Below are positions 25,193-33,694 of a stretch of DNA of 64,000 nucleotides, piece after piece. The stretch is from NCBI RefSeq assembly GCF_018323985.1, contig NZ_AP024590.1:372001-436000 (forward strand), read 5' to 3'. Position numbers and translations under genes: made by a program. The notes under the pieces were generated by a model that worked only from the letters and a program-made list of their open reading frames with translations, had not been told where the DNA came from and searched no databases. Within the stretch, counting starts at the first letter, position 1; each line of letters opens with the position of its first letter. This stretch comes from Enterobacter kobei. GTDB lineage: Bacteria > Pseudomonadota > Gammaproteobacteria > Enterobacterales > Enterobacteriaceae.

Positions 25193-26209
25193 TTACGCCT
25201 CCAGATATGTTGTCAGCCAGTCGGGGATGCGCTTTTCAAGCCACATTTCCGGGCGGCGCAGCGTCCCGCCAACAAAGCCCACGTGTCCGCCATGTTCTGT
25301 TAACTGATACTCCACGTTGGGCGGTAAATAATCCGCCGCCGGAATAACATTATGATCCATAAATGGATCGTCTTTGGCGTGAATGATAAGCGTCGGCTTG
25401 CGAATGTTTGGCAGCACGGGCATGGCGCTGCAACGACGATAATAGTCGATGGCGTCGGTGAAGCCGTGGATGCGGGCGGTGATCAGGTCGTCGAAATCAC
25501 GGATACGCCGCATACGCCGCAGGCGGGCAAGATCCACCGGCAGCGAATCCGGGTATGCCTTCAGCTTGCGCATCGCGTTACCTTTTAACAGGTTCAGCAA
25601 ATAGTGCTGATAAAAACGCGAAAAGCCTTTATCCATATGATAGCTACAGGCTTCCAGCACCAGCGGGGCGGAAACAATCACTGCGGCATCAAGCGGCAAA
25701 TCAGGCTCGTTTTTGCCCAGCAGGCAACCGAGCATATTACCGCCGAGCGAAAACCCGACCGCAGCCGTCGGCGCTGCGCCAAACTCACGCCGTAACCAGT
25801 GTAAAAACCAGGTGCCGTCTTCCGTTTCCCCGGAGTGATAAATGCGCTTCAGGCGATTGGGTTCGCCACTACAGCCGCGAAAATGCATCACTACGCCGAG
25901 CCAGCCGCGTGCGCGGGCGGCATTGATCAAACCGTGGGCGTAAGGGCTGTGCAGACTGCCTTCCAGACCGTGAAACACCACCAGCCGGGGCTTATGTTTT
26001 GCCGCGTGCGGATCTTCGCTCCAGGCAAGATCGACAAAATCGCCGTCCGGCAGTTCCAGACGTTGCCACTGAGGCGTGAACTGGAGCCGACGTCGAATAA
26101 GGCGCGGCAGCATGGTTTGCAGATGTGGATTGCCTGCGCCCGGCAGCGGGCGAAATGACAGGTTATCGATGGGATTATCTGAAATAGCTAAGGGCGTAGT
26201 CTGAGACAT
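25193..26209 (-). CDS. yheT: Alpha/beta hydrolase YheT
   Basis: This 338-residue alpha/beta hydrolase has the nucleophile elbow GFSLGG with S154. The segment RLVVFHGLEGS around 75-85 forms the oxyanion region, a DDPF acid region lies near the C-terminus, and the histidine is in TEHGGHVGF. Substrate unknown; the family includes lipases and esterases. I chose the ATG at 26209 (MSQTTPLA), close to the E. coli length; the ribosome site GAGGA is rather far, 15 bases upstream. In E. coli it follows yheS; here the mdc cluster lies between them, so it must use its own promoter. TATAGT at 26249-26244 (minus) is a possible -10. Confidence 0.88.
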   Translation of the reverse strand: MSQTTPLAISDNPIDNLSFRPLPGAGNPHLQTMLPRLIRRRLQFTPQWQRLELPDGDFVDLAWSEDPHAAKHKPRLVVFHGLEGSLHSPYAHGLINAARARGWLGVVMHFRGCSGEPNRLKRIYHSGETEDGTWFLHWLRREFGAAPTAAVGFSLGGNMLGCLLGKNEPDLPLDAAVIVSAPLVLEACSYHMDKGFSRFYQHYLLNLLKGNAMRKLKAYPDSLPVDLARLRRMRRIRDFDDLITARIHGFTDAIDYYRRCSAMPVLPNIRKPTLIIHAKDDPFMDHNVIPAADYLPPNVEYQLTEHGGHVGFVGGTLRRPEMWLEKRIPDWLTTYLEA

Positions 26210-26382
26210 AAGCGTGCAACATTTTCCTCGTAGTCTGCCGCCTACTATACTCACAAACCGTCTGACTGAGGATGAAATTGCGTTTCCAGCCCTGTTGTTT
26301 TGCCTGCTTTAGATGCTTTTTGCGTTCCTTTTACTGATCTCCATCACAAATTATCACATTGATTATTACTCTCAGGCTAATG

Positions 26383-26401
26383 ATTAAGCACAGGGCTTAA
26401 T
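26383..26401. promoter_or_regulatory. Candidate MdcR operator upstream of mdcA
   Basis: ATTAAGC, five bases (ACAGG), GCTTAAT: a perfect 7-bp inverted repeat of 19 bases, the size bound by LysR-family regulators. A further half site, TTAAGC, occurs 40 bases downstream near 26430. The site is about 80 bases before the mdcA ATG. Assignment to MdcR is inference from position. The rest of the 271-base gap between yheT and mdcA is AT-rich and otherwise without recognisable features. Confidence 0.5.
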
Positions 26402-26480
26402 TGATGACTTTATCACCAAAGCGCACACTTAGTGCAGTGTTAAGCAAATCAAAATGATGTGCTGAATCAGGAGGTTAATA

Positions 26481-28136
26481 ATGTTATCAGGGCAAACGCC
26501 TGCACGGGTATGGAACACACGACGCACCGAGAAACAGCGTCGTCTGGCTTCTGTCCCGGTAGAAGGCAAAGTGCTGCCGACCGACGACCTGGTCGCCATG
26601 CTGGAAAAACTCATCGCACCCGGCGATAAAGTGGTGCTGGAAGGTAACAACCAAAAACAGGCGGACTTCCTTTCCCGCTCCCTCGCACAAGTCAGCCCGC
26701 AAAAAGTGCACGATCTGCACATGATCATGCCAAGCGTTGGCCGCAGCGAACACCTCGATATTTTTGAAAAGGGCATCGCCCGTAAGCTCGACTTCTCGTT
26801 CTCCGGTACACAAAGCCTGCGCATTTCGCAGCTGCTGGAAGATGGCCAGCTGGAAATCGGCGCGATCCACACTTACATCGAACTCTATTCCCGTCTTTAT
26901 GTCGATCTGTCGCCGAACGTCGCGCTGATCGCCGGCTACAAAGCTGACCGTAAAGGTAACCTTTACACCGGGCCGAGCACCGAAGACACGCCTGCGCTGG
27001 TCGAAGCCGCAGCGTTCCGTGATGGTATCGTCATCGCCCAGGTTAACGAACTGGTGGATGACGAATGTGACTTGCCGCGCGTCGACATCCCGGGTTCCTG
27101 GATCGACTACGTGGTGGTAGCGGACAAACCTTTCTTCATCGAACCGCTGTTTACCCGCGATCCGCGTCTCATCAAACAGGAACATATCCTGATGGCGATG
27201 ATGGCGATCAAAGGGATCTATGCCGAGCATCAGGTGCAGTCCCTGAACCACGGTATCGGCTTTAACACCGCTGCTATCGAACTGCTGCTGCCCACCTACG
27301 GTGAACAGCTGGGGCTGAAAGGCAAAATCTGTAAACACTGGACGCTGAACCCGCATCCGACACTGATCCCGGCGATTGAAAGCGGCTGGGTGGAAAGCGT
27401 GCACTGCTTCGGTGGCGAGCTGGGGATGGAAGAGTACATCCGCGCCCGTCCGGACATTTTCTTCACCGGTGCTGACGGCTCAATGCGTTCCAACCGCGCG
27501 TTCTGCCAACTGGCAGGGCAGTACGCGGTCGATATGTTTATCGGGTCGACCTTACAGGTTGATGGCTACGCCAACTCCTCCACCGTAACCCGTGGTCGTC
27601 TGTCCGGTTTCGGCGGTGCGCCCAACATGGGCCACGATCCGCATGGCCGTCGTCATGCGACACCGGCATGGCTCAACATGATCACCGAGCCCGATCCTAT
27701 GCAACGCGGTAAAAAACTGGTGGTGCAGATGGTGGAAACCTTCCAGGCAGGCTCAAAACCGACCTTCGTGGAAAAACTCGATGCCATCGACGTGGCGAAA
27801 GCCTCAGGCATGCCACTCGCTCCGGTCATGATTTATGGCGATGACGTGACGCACGTGCTGACGGAAGAAGGTATCGCTTATCTCTATCGTGCCGAAAGCA
27901 TGGAAGAGCGTCGCGCGATGGTCGCCGCCGTTGCCGGGATCACCGATATCGGTCTTGGCGTCGACGCAAAACGCGTCGCCGATCTTCGCCGCAGCGGCAA
28001 AGTGGTTTATCCGGAAGATATTGGCATCCGCCGCACCGACGCCACCCGTTCGTTGCTGGCCGCCGGTAGCGTGGCGGATCTGGTGGAATGGTCTGACGGT
28101 CTTTATAACCCGCCTGCAAAATTCCGGAGCTGGTAA
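26481..28136 (+). CDS. mdcA: Malonate decarboxylase alpha subunit (acetyl-ACP:malonate ACP transferase)
   Basis: This 551-residue protein is the CoA-transferase-like alpha subunit. It moves the ACP thioester from acetyl to malonate, giving malonyl-S-ACP and releasing acetate. The match to Klebsiella-type MdcA extends over the whole length, with conserved stretches such as HDLHMIMPSVGRSEHLDIFE, GNLYTGPSTEDTPALVEAAAF and a C-terminal GIRRTDATRSLLAAGS. It begins the mdc operon, with the ribosome site AGGAGG directly before the ATG, and overlaps mdcB by one base (TAATG). Confidence 0.96.
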   Translation: MLSGQTPARVWNTRRTEKQRRLASVPVEGKVLPTDDLVAMLEKLIAPGDKVVLEGNNQKQADFLSRSLAQVSPQKVHDLHMIMPSVGRSEHLDIFEKGIARKLDFSFSGTQSLRISQLLEDGQLEIGAIHTYIELYSRLYVDLSPNVALIAGYKADRKGNLYTGPSTEDTPALVEAAAFRDGIVIAQVNELVDDECDLPRVDIPGSWIDYVVVADKPFFIEPLFTRDPRLIKQEHILMAMMAIKGIYAEHQVQSLNHGIGFNTAAIELLLPTYGEQLGLKGKICKHWTLNPHPTLIPAIESGWVESVHCFGGELGMEEYIRARPDIFFTGADGSMRSNRAFCQLAGQYAVDMFIGSTLQVDGYANSSTVTRGRLSGFGGAPNMGHDPHGRRHATPAWLNMITEPDPMQRGKKLVVQMVETFQAGSKPTFVEKLDAIDVAKASGMPLAPVMIYGDDVTHVLTEEGIAYLYRAESMEERRAMVAAVAGITDIGLGVDAKRVADLRRSGKVVYPEDIGIRRTDATRSLLAAGSVADLVEWSDGLYNPPAKFRSW

Positions 28137-28996
28137 TGAAACATCTGCCACAGATTGAAGCTTGCGGAGGTGCCGAATGGCTGGCGCGAACCGCCACCCA
28201 GTGTCTGATTGACGAAGCACGGTTAAGCCCGAAGCCCGGTCTGGTGGACAGTCGGGGGAATGGGGCGCATCACGACCTGACGCTGGCGCTGATGGAGTGC
28301 TCCGCGCGTAGCCTGACCCCCACGTTTCATGCCCTGGCGCAACAAAGCTGGCAACGTCCGGCGGACATTGCGCTACGACAAACTATCGGGCGACTGGGCC
28401 GCGAAGGCGAACAGCAGATGATGGCTGCCACCGGCGGCGTAAATACGCACCGTGGCGCGATCTGGGCGCTGGGCCTGCTGGTCAGCGCGGCGGCGATGCT
28501 GGGCGGCACTGGCTCTGCACAGGCGATAGCGAATGTCGCCGCACAGCTGGCGCAACTGCCGGACGCTGCCGCCCCGAAAGTCTTCAGCAAGGGGCTGCGC
28601 GCGACGCACCGTTACCGGGTACCGGGCGCGCGGGAAGAGGCGCAGCAGGGTTTTCCGCACATCGTCCGACTGGCGCTGCCGCAACTGCATGCCAGCCGTC
28701 AACGCGGCGGTACTGAAACCCAGGCACGACTTGATGCGCTGATGGCGATCATGACCTCGCTCAGCGATACCTGCGTGCTGAACCGCGCCGGGATGACCGG
28801 GCTTGAAACCATGCGCGATGGCGCAAAAGCCGTGCTGTCAGCCGGGGGCACCGCGCAGCCTGCGGGCCAACGTGCTCTGGCGCGACTGGACGCGCAGATG
28901 CTGGCGCTTAATGCCTCGCCGGGCGGTGCGGCTGATTTACTCGCCGCCACGTTACTGCTCGATCGTATCGCGACCTTGCCTTATTTATCTGATTAA
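28136..28996 (+). CDS. mdcB: Triphosphoribosyl-dephospho-CoA synthase
   Basis: This 286-residue protein of the CitG/MdcB family makes 2'-(5''-triphosphoribosyl)-3'-dephospho-CoA from dephospho-CoA and ATP, the precursor of the MdcC prosthetic group. Family motifs are RLSPKPGLVDSRGNGAH near residues 29-45 with DLTLALM following, and a GVNTHRGAIWALGLL segment. MdcG then attaches the product. It is tightly coupled to mdcA and lies 9 bases before mdcC. Confidence 0.94.
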   Translation: MKHLPQIEACGGAEWLARTATQCLIDEARLSPKPGLVDSRGNGAHHDLTLALMECSARSLTPTFHALAQQSWQRPADIALRQTIGRLGREGEQQMMAATGGVNTHRGAIWALGLLVSAAAMLGGTGSAQAIANVAAQLAQLPDAAAPKVFSKGLRATHRYRVPGAREEAQQGFPHIVRLALPQLHASRQRGGTETQARLDALMAIMTSLSDTCVLNRAGMTGLETMRDGAKAVLSAGGTAQPAGQRALARLDAQMLALNASPGGAADLLAATLLLDRIATLPYLSD

Positions 28997-29005
28997 GAGG
29001 ATGTT

Positions 29006-29305
29006 ATGGAACACATTACGATCTCTTTGCCTGCCAGCCGCACCCTGAGCGGTAAAGCACTGGCAGGCGTCGTTGGCTCCGGGGATATGGAGGTGCTTTT
29101 CACCGCCGACCAGGAGCAGACGCTCACTGTTGATATCACCACCTCCGTGGATAACAGCCGCGGACGCTGGGAAGCGCTGTTCAACCGTCTCACCCTGGCA
29201 GGCAGCCTGCCGTCCGGCAAACTGGTGATCCACGATTTTGGTGCGACGCCAGGCGTGGCCCGCATTCGTATCGAACAGGTTTTTGAGGGGGTAAGCCATG
29301 CGTGA
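29006..29305 (+). CDS. mdcC: Malonate decarboxylase acyl carrier protein (delta subunit)
   Basis: This 99-residue carrier protein bears the 2'-phosphoribosyl-dephospho-CoA arm on a serine. GVVGSGDMEVLF near residues 18-29 contains the likely attachment serine (S22). It is unrelated in sequence to fatty-acid ACP. The acyl group is malonyl on entry and acetyl after decarboxylation. The 3' end overlaps mdcD by 8 bases. Confidence 0.94.
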   Translation: MEHITISLPASRTLSGKALAGVVGSGDMEVLFTADQEQTLTVDITTSVDNSRGRWEALFNRLTLAGSLPSGKLVIHDFGATPGVARIRIEQVFEGVSHA

Positions 29306-30134
29306 TGACCGCAGTTTTATCGAATTAAAAGCGCGTGAACGCGCCCGCACGCTGCTGGACGACGGCAGTTATCGTGAATTACTGGATCCGTTTGAAGGCA
29401 TTATTTCCCCGTGGCTTGGGCCGCAGGGCATCGTGCCGCAGGCCGATGACGGCATGGTCGTGGCGAAAGGCACGATTAACGGTCAGCCGGCGGTGGTGAT
29501 TGCCATCGAAGGCACCTTCCAGGGCGGCAGCATGGGCGAAGTGTCCGGTGCGAAAATGGCGGCGGCGCTGGAGTTAGCGGCGGAAGATAACCGCAACGGC
29601 ATTCCGACGCAGGCGGTACTGTGCCTCGAAACCGGCGGTGTACGCTTGCAGGAAGCCAATCTGGGGCTGGCGGCGATTGCCGATATTCATGCTGCCATTG
29701 TCGATCTGCGTTGTTATACGCCGGTTATCGGCATCGTGGCCGGTACCGTGGGCTGCTTCGGCGGTATGTCCATTGCTGCCGCGCTGTGCAGCTACCTGAT
29801 CGTCACCCGCGAGGCGCGTCTTGGTCTGAACGGTCCGCAGGTTATCGAACAGGAAGCCGGGATTGACGAGTACGACTCCCGCGACCGTCCGTTTATCTGG
29901 AGCATGACCGGGGGGGAAGTCCGTTATCAAAGCGGGCTGGTGGATGCGCTGGTTGGCGACGGAGTGAATGCCGTGAAGGGCGCGATGAACGACTTTATCG
30001 CCAAAGGCCTACCGGAAAAACATCGCACCGATAACTACCAGTGGTATCTGGATCGCCTGACCCAGTTCGACACCCGCAAACAAGCCGATGCCGAACAGAT
30101 CAAAGCGCTCTTTGCCGGGGAGGAAAAAGCATGA
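29298..30134 (+). CDS. mdcD: Malonate decarboxylase beta subunit
   Basis: This 278-residue protein has the carboxyltransferase (crotonase-like) fold of the biotin-independent malonyl-S-ACP decarboxylase. With MdcE it removes carbon dioxide from malonyl-MdcC. Family stretches include EGTFQGGSMGEVSGAKMA, LCLETGGVRLQEANLG and GIVAGTVGCFGGMS, glycine-rich loops that hold the thioester oxyanion. It overlaps mdcC at the front and mdcE at the back (ATGA), consistent with fixed subunit ratios. Confidence 0.95.
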   Translation: MRDDRSFIELKARERARTLLDDGSYRELLDPFEGIISPWLGPQGIVPQADDGMVVAKGTINGQPAVVIAIEGTFQGGSMGEVSGAKMAAALELAAEDNRNGIPTQAVLCLETGGVRLQEANLGLAAIADIHAAIVDLRCYTPVIGIVAGTVGCFGGMSIAAALCSYLIVTREARLGLNGPQVIEQEAGIDEYDSRDRPFIWSMTGGEVRYQSGLVDALVGDGVNAVKGAMNDFIAKGLPEKHRTDNYQWYLDRLTQFDTRKQADAEQIKALFAGEEKA

Positions 30135-30931
30135 ATACAACTGTAAGCCGTGGCGCATTATGGCTTGAAAAACTGGCGCCTGACGCACCACGTTTGAGTG
30201 GGTTATGCCCGTCTGTACAAGTGGCTGACGGTGAAATCAACGGTGAAGCGGCCCGTTTTATCGCCGTAGTGCCGGATGCTGACAACCACTATCCTCGCGC
30301 GGCTAAAGGTGAAGTGGGTCTGCTGGAAGGCTGGACGCTGGCAAAAGTGGTTAGCGAAACCATCGCCGCCGACGCCGATAACGATGTTAAACGTCCGATT
30401 GTGGCGGTGATTGATGTGCCAAGCCAGGCCTATGGTCGTCGTGAAGAGGCGTTTGGCATTCATCAGGCGCTGGCCGGTGCGGCAGGGGCCTACGCCAATG
30501 CCCGTCTGGCGGGTCACCCGGTGATTGGTCTTATCGTCGGCAAAGCCATGTCCGGTGCGTTCCTGGCACACGGCTACCAGGCCAACCGCCTGATCGCCTT
30601 CAACGACAACGGCGTGCTGATCCACGCGATGGGTAAAGAGTCTGCTGCACGTATCACGCTGCGTACCGTCGAGGCACTGGAAAAACTGGCGGCGACCATT
30701 CCGCCAATGGCGTATGACATCAGCAACTACGCCACCCTGGGGCTGCTGGATCATCTGCTGAACATCAGCAACCCGGATGCGCCTTCCGATGCCGATCTGG
30801 CGGAGGTGAATACCACGCTGCAACAGGCCATTCACGACGCGCGTCAGGACACCACGCTTAAAAACCGTCTGGGTGCCGACAACCGTCGCAGCTCTTCCAT
30901 CGTGCGGGAACGCATGCGCGAGAGCTGGTAA
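30131..30931 (+). CDS. mdcE: Malonate decarboxylase gamma subunit
   Basis: This 266-residue second carboxyltransferase subunit pairs with MdcD. VIDVPSQAYGRREEAFGIHQ and GLIVGKAMSGAFLAHGYQANR are typical of the family. I chose the ATG at 30131, which overlaps the mdcD stop, in place of a longer frame running back inside mdcD. It ends the enzymatic block mdcABCDE; a hairpin and a 126-base gap follow before mdcF. Confidence 0.94.
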   Translation: MNTTVSRGALWLEKLAPDAPRLSGLCPSVQVADGEINGEAARFIAVVPDADNHYPRAAKGEVGLLEGWTLAKVVSETIAADADNDVKRPIVAVIDVPSQAYGRREEAFGIHQALAGAAGAYANARLAGHPVIGLIVGKAMSGAFLAHGYQANRLIAFNDNGVLIHAMGKESAARITLRTVEALEKLAATIPPMAYDISNYATLGLLDHLLNISNPDAPSDADLAEVNTTLQQAIHDARQDTTLKNRLGADNRRSSSIVRERMRESW

Positions 30932-30963
30932 GTAGTAAAAAAGACCTGCCGGAATGACCGCCC

Positions 30964-30988
30964 CGTGGGCACACTCACTGTGCCCACG
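30964..30988 (+). other. Hairpin between mdcE and mdcF
   Basis: CGTGGGCACA, loop CTCAC, TGTGCCCACG: a perfect 10-bp GC-rich stem. No run of T follows, so it is not a standard terminator. It could stabilise the upstream mdcA-E message or act as partial attenuation, lowering mdcF-H expression. Confidence 0.7.
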
Positions 30989-31057
30989 AGGAAGCGTGCA
31001 TCTGAAAAATAATAAACATCGCGTCAGTGCTTACTAAATTCCTCAATAGGTGATTTT

Positions 31058-32017
31058 ATGACTTACGTAATTGTTCATGCCCTTGCACCGATTTTTATCA
31101 TTATGCTGCTGGGATTCTGGGCCGGTAAGGCCGGAATGGTTGATAACAAAAATGTTTCCCTGCTCAATATTTTCGTGATGGATTTTGCCCTGCCCGCCGC
31201 GCTGTTCAGCGCCACCGTGCAGACGCCGTGGGACGGCATTGTCGCCCAGTCGCCGCTGATCGTGGTGCTGACGCTGGCGATGTGGATCACCTACGCCATC
31301 ATCTATTTCCTCGCCACCAGCGTCTTTAAAAAATCTCCACAGGATGCGGCGGTGCTGACCCTCACCGTTGCCCTGCCGAACTATGCGGCGCTGGGCCTGC
31401 CGATCCTGGGCAGCGTGCTGGGTGAAACCTCGTCCACCTCGCTTTCCGTTGCGGTATCCATTGCCTGTGGTTCCGTGCTGATGACACCGTTCTGTCTGCT
31501 GATCCTTGAACGCGAAAAAGCGCGTGCGGAAGGGACTAACAGCGGCTCAACCCTGGCGATGCTGCCGGTGCTGATGTGGCGTTCGATTAAAAAACCTATC
31601 GTCATGGGCCCGCTGCTGGGTGTGATTTTATCCGCTATCGGTATTCATATGCCGGAGCTGGTGCTGGCGGCCATTAAACCGCTGGGACTTGCTGCCACTG
31701 CGGCTGCGCTGTTCCTGACCGGTTTGATCCTCTCCGCGCGTAAACTGCAAATCAACACCATGGTGATTACTTCGACCATCGCCAAGCTGCTGATCCAGCC
31801 GGTGATTGCCTGGGGGATCGTGCTGGCGTTAGGCCTGTCCGGCCCGGTTGCCATTACCGCTATCCTGATGATCGCACTGTCGGCCGGTTTCTTCGGCGTG
31901 GTCTTCGGTAACCGCTTTGGCGTACAGTCGCCGGATGCCGAAGCTGTGCTGCTGTTAAGCTCGGTGCTGTGTATTCTGTCTCTGCCGCTGTTTATCTCGC
32001 TGACTTCAGGAATGTAA
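31058..32017 (+). CDS. mdcF: Malonate transporter MdcF (auxin efflux carrier family)
   Basis: This 319-residue protein has about ten membrane spans and belongs to the AEC family, with the typical start VIVHALAPIFIIMLLGFWAG and a LPNYAALGLPILGSVLG segment in the middle. In malonate clusters MdcF is the single-subunit carrier, as opposed to the MdcLM pair, which is absent here. It lies in the inner membrane and supplies malonate to MdcACDE. It precedes mdcG by 3 bases. Confidence 0.92.
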   Translation: MTYVIVHALAPIFIIMLLGFWAGKAGMVDNKNVSLLNIFVMDFALPAALFSATVQTPWDGIVAQSPLIVVLTLAMWITYAIIYFLATSVFKKSPQDAAVLTLTVALPNYAALGLPILGSVLGETSSTSLSVAVSIACGSVLMTPFCLLILEREKARAEGTNSGSTLAMLPVLMWRSIKKPIVMGPLLGVILSAIGIHMPELVLAAIKPLGLAATAAALFLTGLILSARKLQINTMVITSTIAKLLIQPVIAWGIVLALGLSGPVAITAILMIALSAGFFGVVFGNRFGVQSPDAEAVLLLSSVLCILSLPLFISLTSGM

Positions 32018-32020
32018 AAC

Positions 32021-32641
32021 ATGACTTCATCATCATTACGACCGCACGATCTTCTCTGGCTGACTGACCGCAGCGCCCTGCAAGGGGTGACTGAATCCTG
32101 GGTGGATACGGTCTGGCATGCGGGGTTGCCCGTGGTGGTGCGGCGTGATGTTGATGAGCAGGGGCGCATCCCGGTGGGGGTGCGCGGTCTGCGCCGCGAC
32201 CAGCGTGCGCCAGGCTGGGTGGACGCACAGCAGGTGGTGCGTATTGTCACCCCGGAGCAGCTGACCGACGCCCAGGCGCTGGTCAGTTCGCCCTTTATCT
32301 CCGCGCCACCGGTTCAGGTGGCGTTTCAGCTGGCGCAGCACACCTGGCCGTGGGTCTGGGGGATCACTGGCAGCGTCGGCTATGCGCTGGCGACCGGTAT
32401 CCCGGTGATCCATGCCGCAAGCGATCTGGATCTGCTGATCCGCGCCCCGCAGCCGCTGTCGCGCGACGCGCTGGTGGCGTGGCAGCAACGGCTGGATACC
32501 GCCCTGTGCCGCGCGGATACGCAGGTGGAAACGCCGTCCGGCGGTTTCGCCCTCAATGAGTGGCTGCGCGATGGCCAGGCACTGCTCAAAACCCGTCAGG
32601 GGCCGCGTCTGGTGAGCGATCCCTGGCGCAGGGAGGACTAA
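32021..32641 (+). CDS. mdcG: Phosphoribosyl-dephospho-CoA transferase MdcG
   Basis: This 206-residue nucleotidyltransferase-like enzyme attaches the prosthetic group made by MdcB to the serine of MdcC. The nucleotidyltransferase motif is GSVGYALATGIPVIHAASDLD, with the D-x-D pair (DLDLL) near residue 135 as metal ligands. It overlaps mdcH by one base (TAATG). Confidence 0.93.
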   Translation: MTSSSLRPHDLLWLTDRSALQGVTESWVDTVWHAGLPVVVRRDVDEQGRIPVGVRGLRRDQRAPGWVDAQQVVRIVTPEQLTDAQALVSSPFISAPPVQVAFQLAQHTWPWVWGITGSVGYALATGIPVIHAASDLDLLIRAPQPLSRDALVAWQQRLDTALCRADTQVETPSGGFALNEWLRDGQALLKTRQGPRLVSDPWRRED

Positions 32642-33543
32642 TGAAAATTCTGTTTACCTTTCCCGGACAAGGGACGCAGCACCCGGGCATGTTGCAACAG
32701 CTGCCCGGCACAACGCTTGCCGAGGCGCGTGAGGTGCTGGGTGCGGAAGTCGATACCCTCGATGCGCCAGAAGCGCTGGAACACACCCGCGCGGTGCAGC
32801 TGTCGCTGTTGATCGCCGGTGTAGCCTGGGCGCGCGAACTGAAGCGGCAGGGCGTGGCGCCGGATATCGTCAGCGGCCTGTCGATTGGCGCGTACCCGGC
32901 GGCAGTAGTGGCCGGTGCGCTGGCCTTTGACGACGCGCTGCGGCTGGTGGCCCTGCGCGGCGATTTGATGGAGCAGGCGTACCCGCACGGTTACGGATTG
33001 ACGGCGATCATGGGCCTGACGCTGCCGCAGGTCGAAGCGATAAGCGAAGGAAGTCATACCTGGATCGCTAACCTGAATGCGGAAACGCAGATTGTTATTG
33101 CCGGTCGTGATGAAGACATGGCGAAGGTGGCGGAAAAAGCGATGGCGAAAGGGGCCAGTAAGGCGAAGCGTCTGGCGGTCAGCGTGCCATCTCATTGTGA
33201 ACTGCTGGCCCGTCCGGCAGAACAACTGGCGCAGGCCTTTGCCGGGGTGAGTTTATCCCGTCCGGCGTGTGCTTATCTGAGCGGCAGCACCGGACGTGTG
33301 CTGTGGCAGCCGGAAAAAATCGCTGACGATCTGGCGATGAATATGGCGCGCACCGTGCGCTGGCAGGAGGCGATGATCGCCGCCAATGAGCGTGAAGCGC
33401 GGCTGGCCATCGAGATGCCGCCGGGTGGTGTCCTGACCTGTTTAACACGGCAGGCGGCCTGGGACGGAGAGACGATTTCACTTGAGCGTAGCGGCATTGA
33501 CGTGGCGCGGCATCTGGCGAAACGCCTTCAGGAGCAGCGGTAA
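32641..33543 (+). CDS. mdcH: Malonyl-CoA:ACP malonyltransferase MdcH
   Basis: This 300-residue FabD-like acyltransferase loads malonyl from malonyl-CoA onto MdcC to start the catalytic cycle. The nucleophile is S81 in GLSIG and the catalytic histidine is H185 in VPSHCELL. The N-terminal LFTFPGQGTQHPGM is the family signature. I used the ATG at 32641; the open frame runs 27 codons further upstream inside mdcG. It is the last gene of the operon, followed by a REP cluster and the convergent mdcR. Confidence 0.94.
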   Translation: MKILFTFPGQGTQHPGMLQQLPGTTLAEAREVLGAEVDTLDAPEALEHTRAVQLSLLIAGVAWARELKRQGVAPDIVSGLSIGAYPAAVVAGALAFDDALRLVALRGDLMEQAYPHGYGLTAIMGLTLPQVEAISEGSHTWIANLNAETQIVIAGRDEDMAKVAEKAMAKGASKAKRLAVSVPSHCELLARPAEQLAQAFAGVSLSRPACAYLSGSTGRVLWQPEKIADDLAMNMARTVRWQEAMIAANEREARLAIEMPPGGVLTCLTRQAAWDGETISLERSGIDVARHLAKRLQEQR

Positions 33544-33547
33544 CGCA

Positions 33548-33686
33548 TTGCCCGGCGGCGCAGGCTTGCCGGGCCTACAACGACCTAGCATGTCGCTCGC
33601 GTAGGCCGGGTCAGGCGCAGCCGCCACCCGGCAAAAGGATCCGTCATATAGTCGTGTAGGTCAGCTAAGCGAAGCGCCACCCGACA
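33548..33686. repeat. REP cluster between mdcH and mdcR
   Basis: Three REP-type units in alternating orientation: TGCCCGGCGGCGCAGG with CCGGGCCTAC, then GTAGGCCGGGTCAGGCGCAG with CCACCCGGC, then a decayed unit GTAGGTCAGCTAAGCGAAGC with GCCACCCGAC. They fill the convergent gap and could serve as a transcript barrier for both genes. Confidence 0.8.
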
Positions 33687-33694
33687 GATTTAAC

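Noticed and set aside
26340..26365. Possible CRP site upstream of mdcA (TCACA repeated)
   Set aside because: The two TCACA halves are direct rather than inverted repeats, which does not suit a CRP dimer.
26487..27404. 305-codon open frame antisense to mdcA
   Set aside because: Shadow of a well-conserved enzyme gene; no domain seen in its translation.
33545..33690. Repeat cluster after mdcH considered as a mobile-element end
   Set aside because: The units are REP sequences found at many sites in this window; no transposase gene or target duplication is present.
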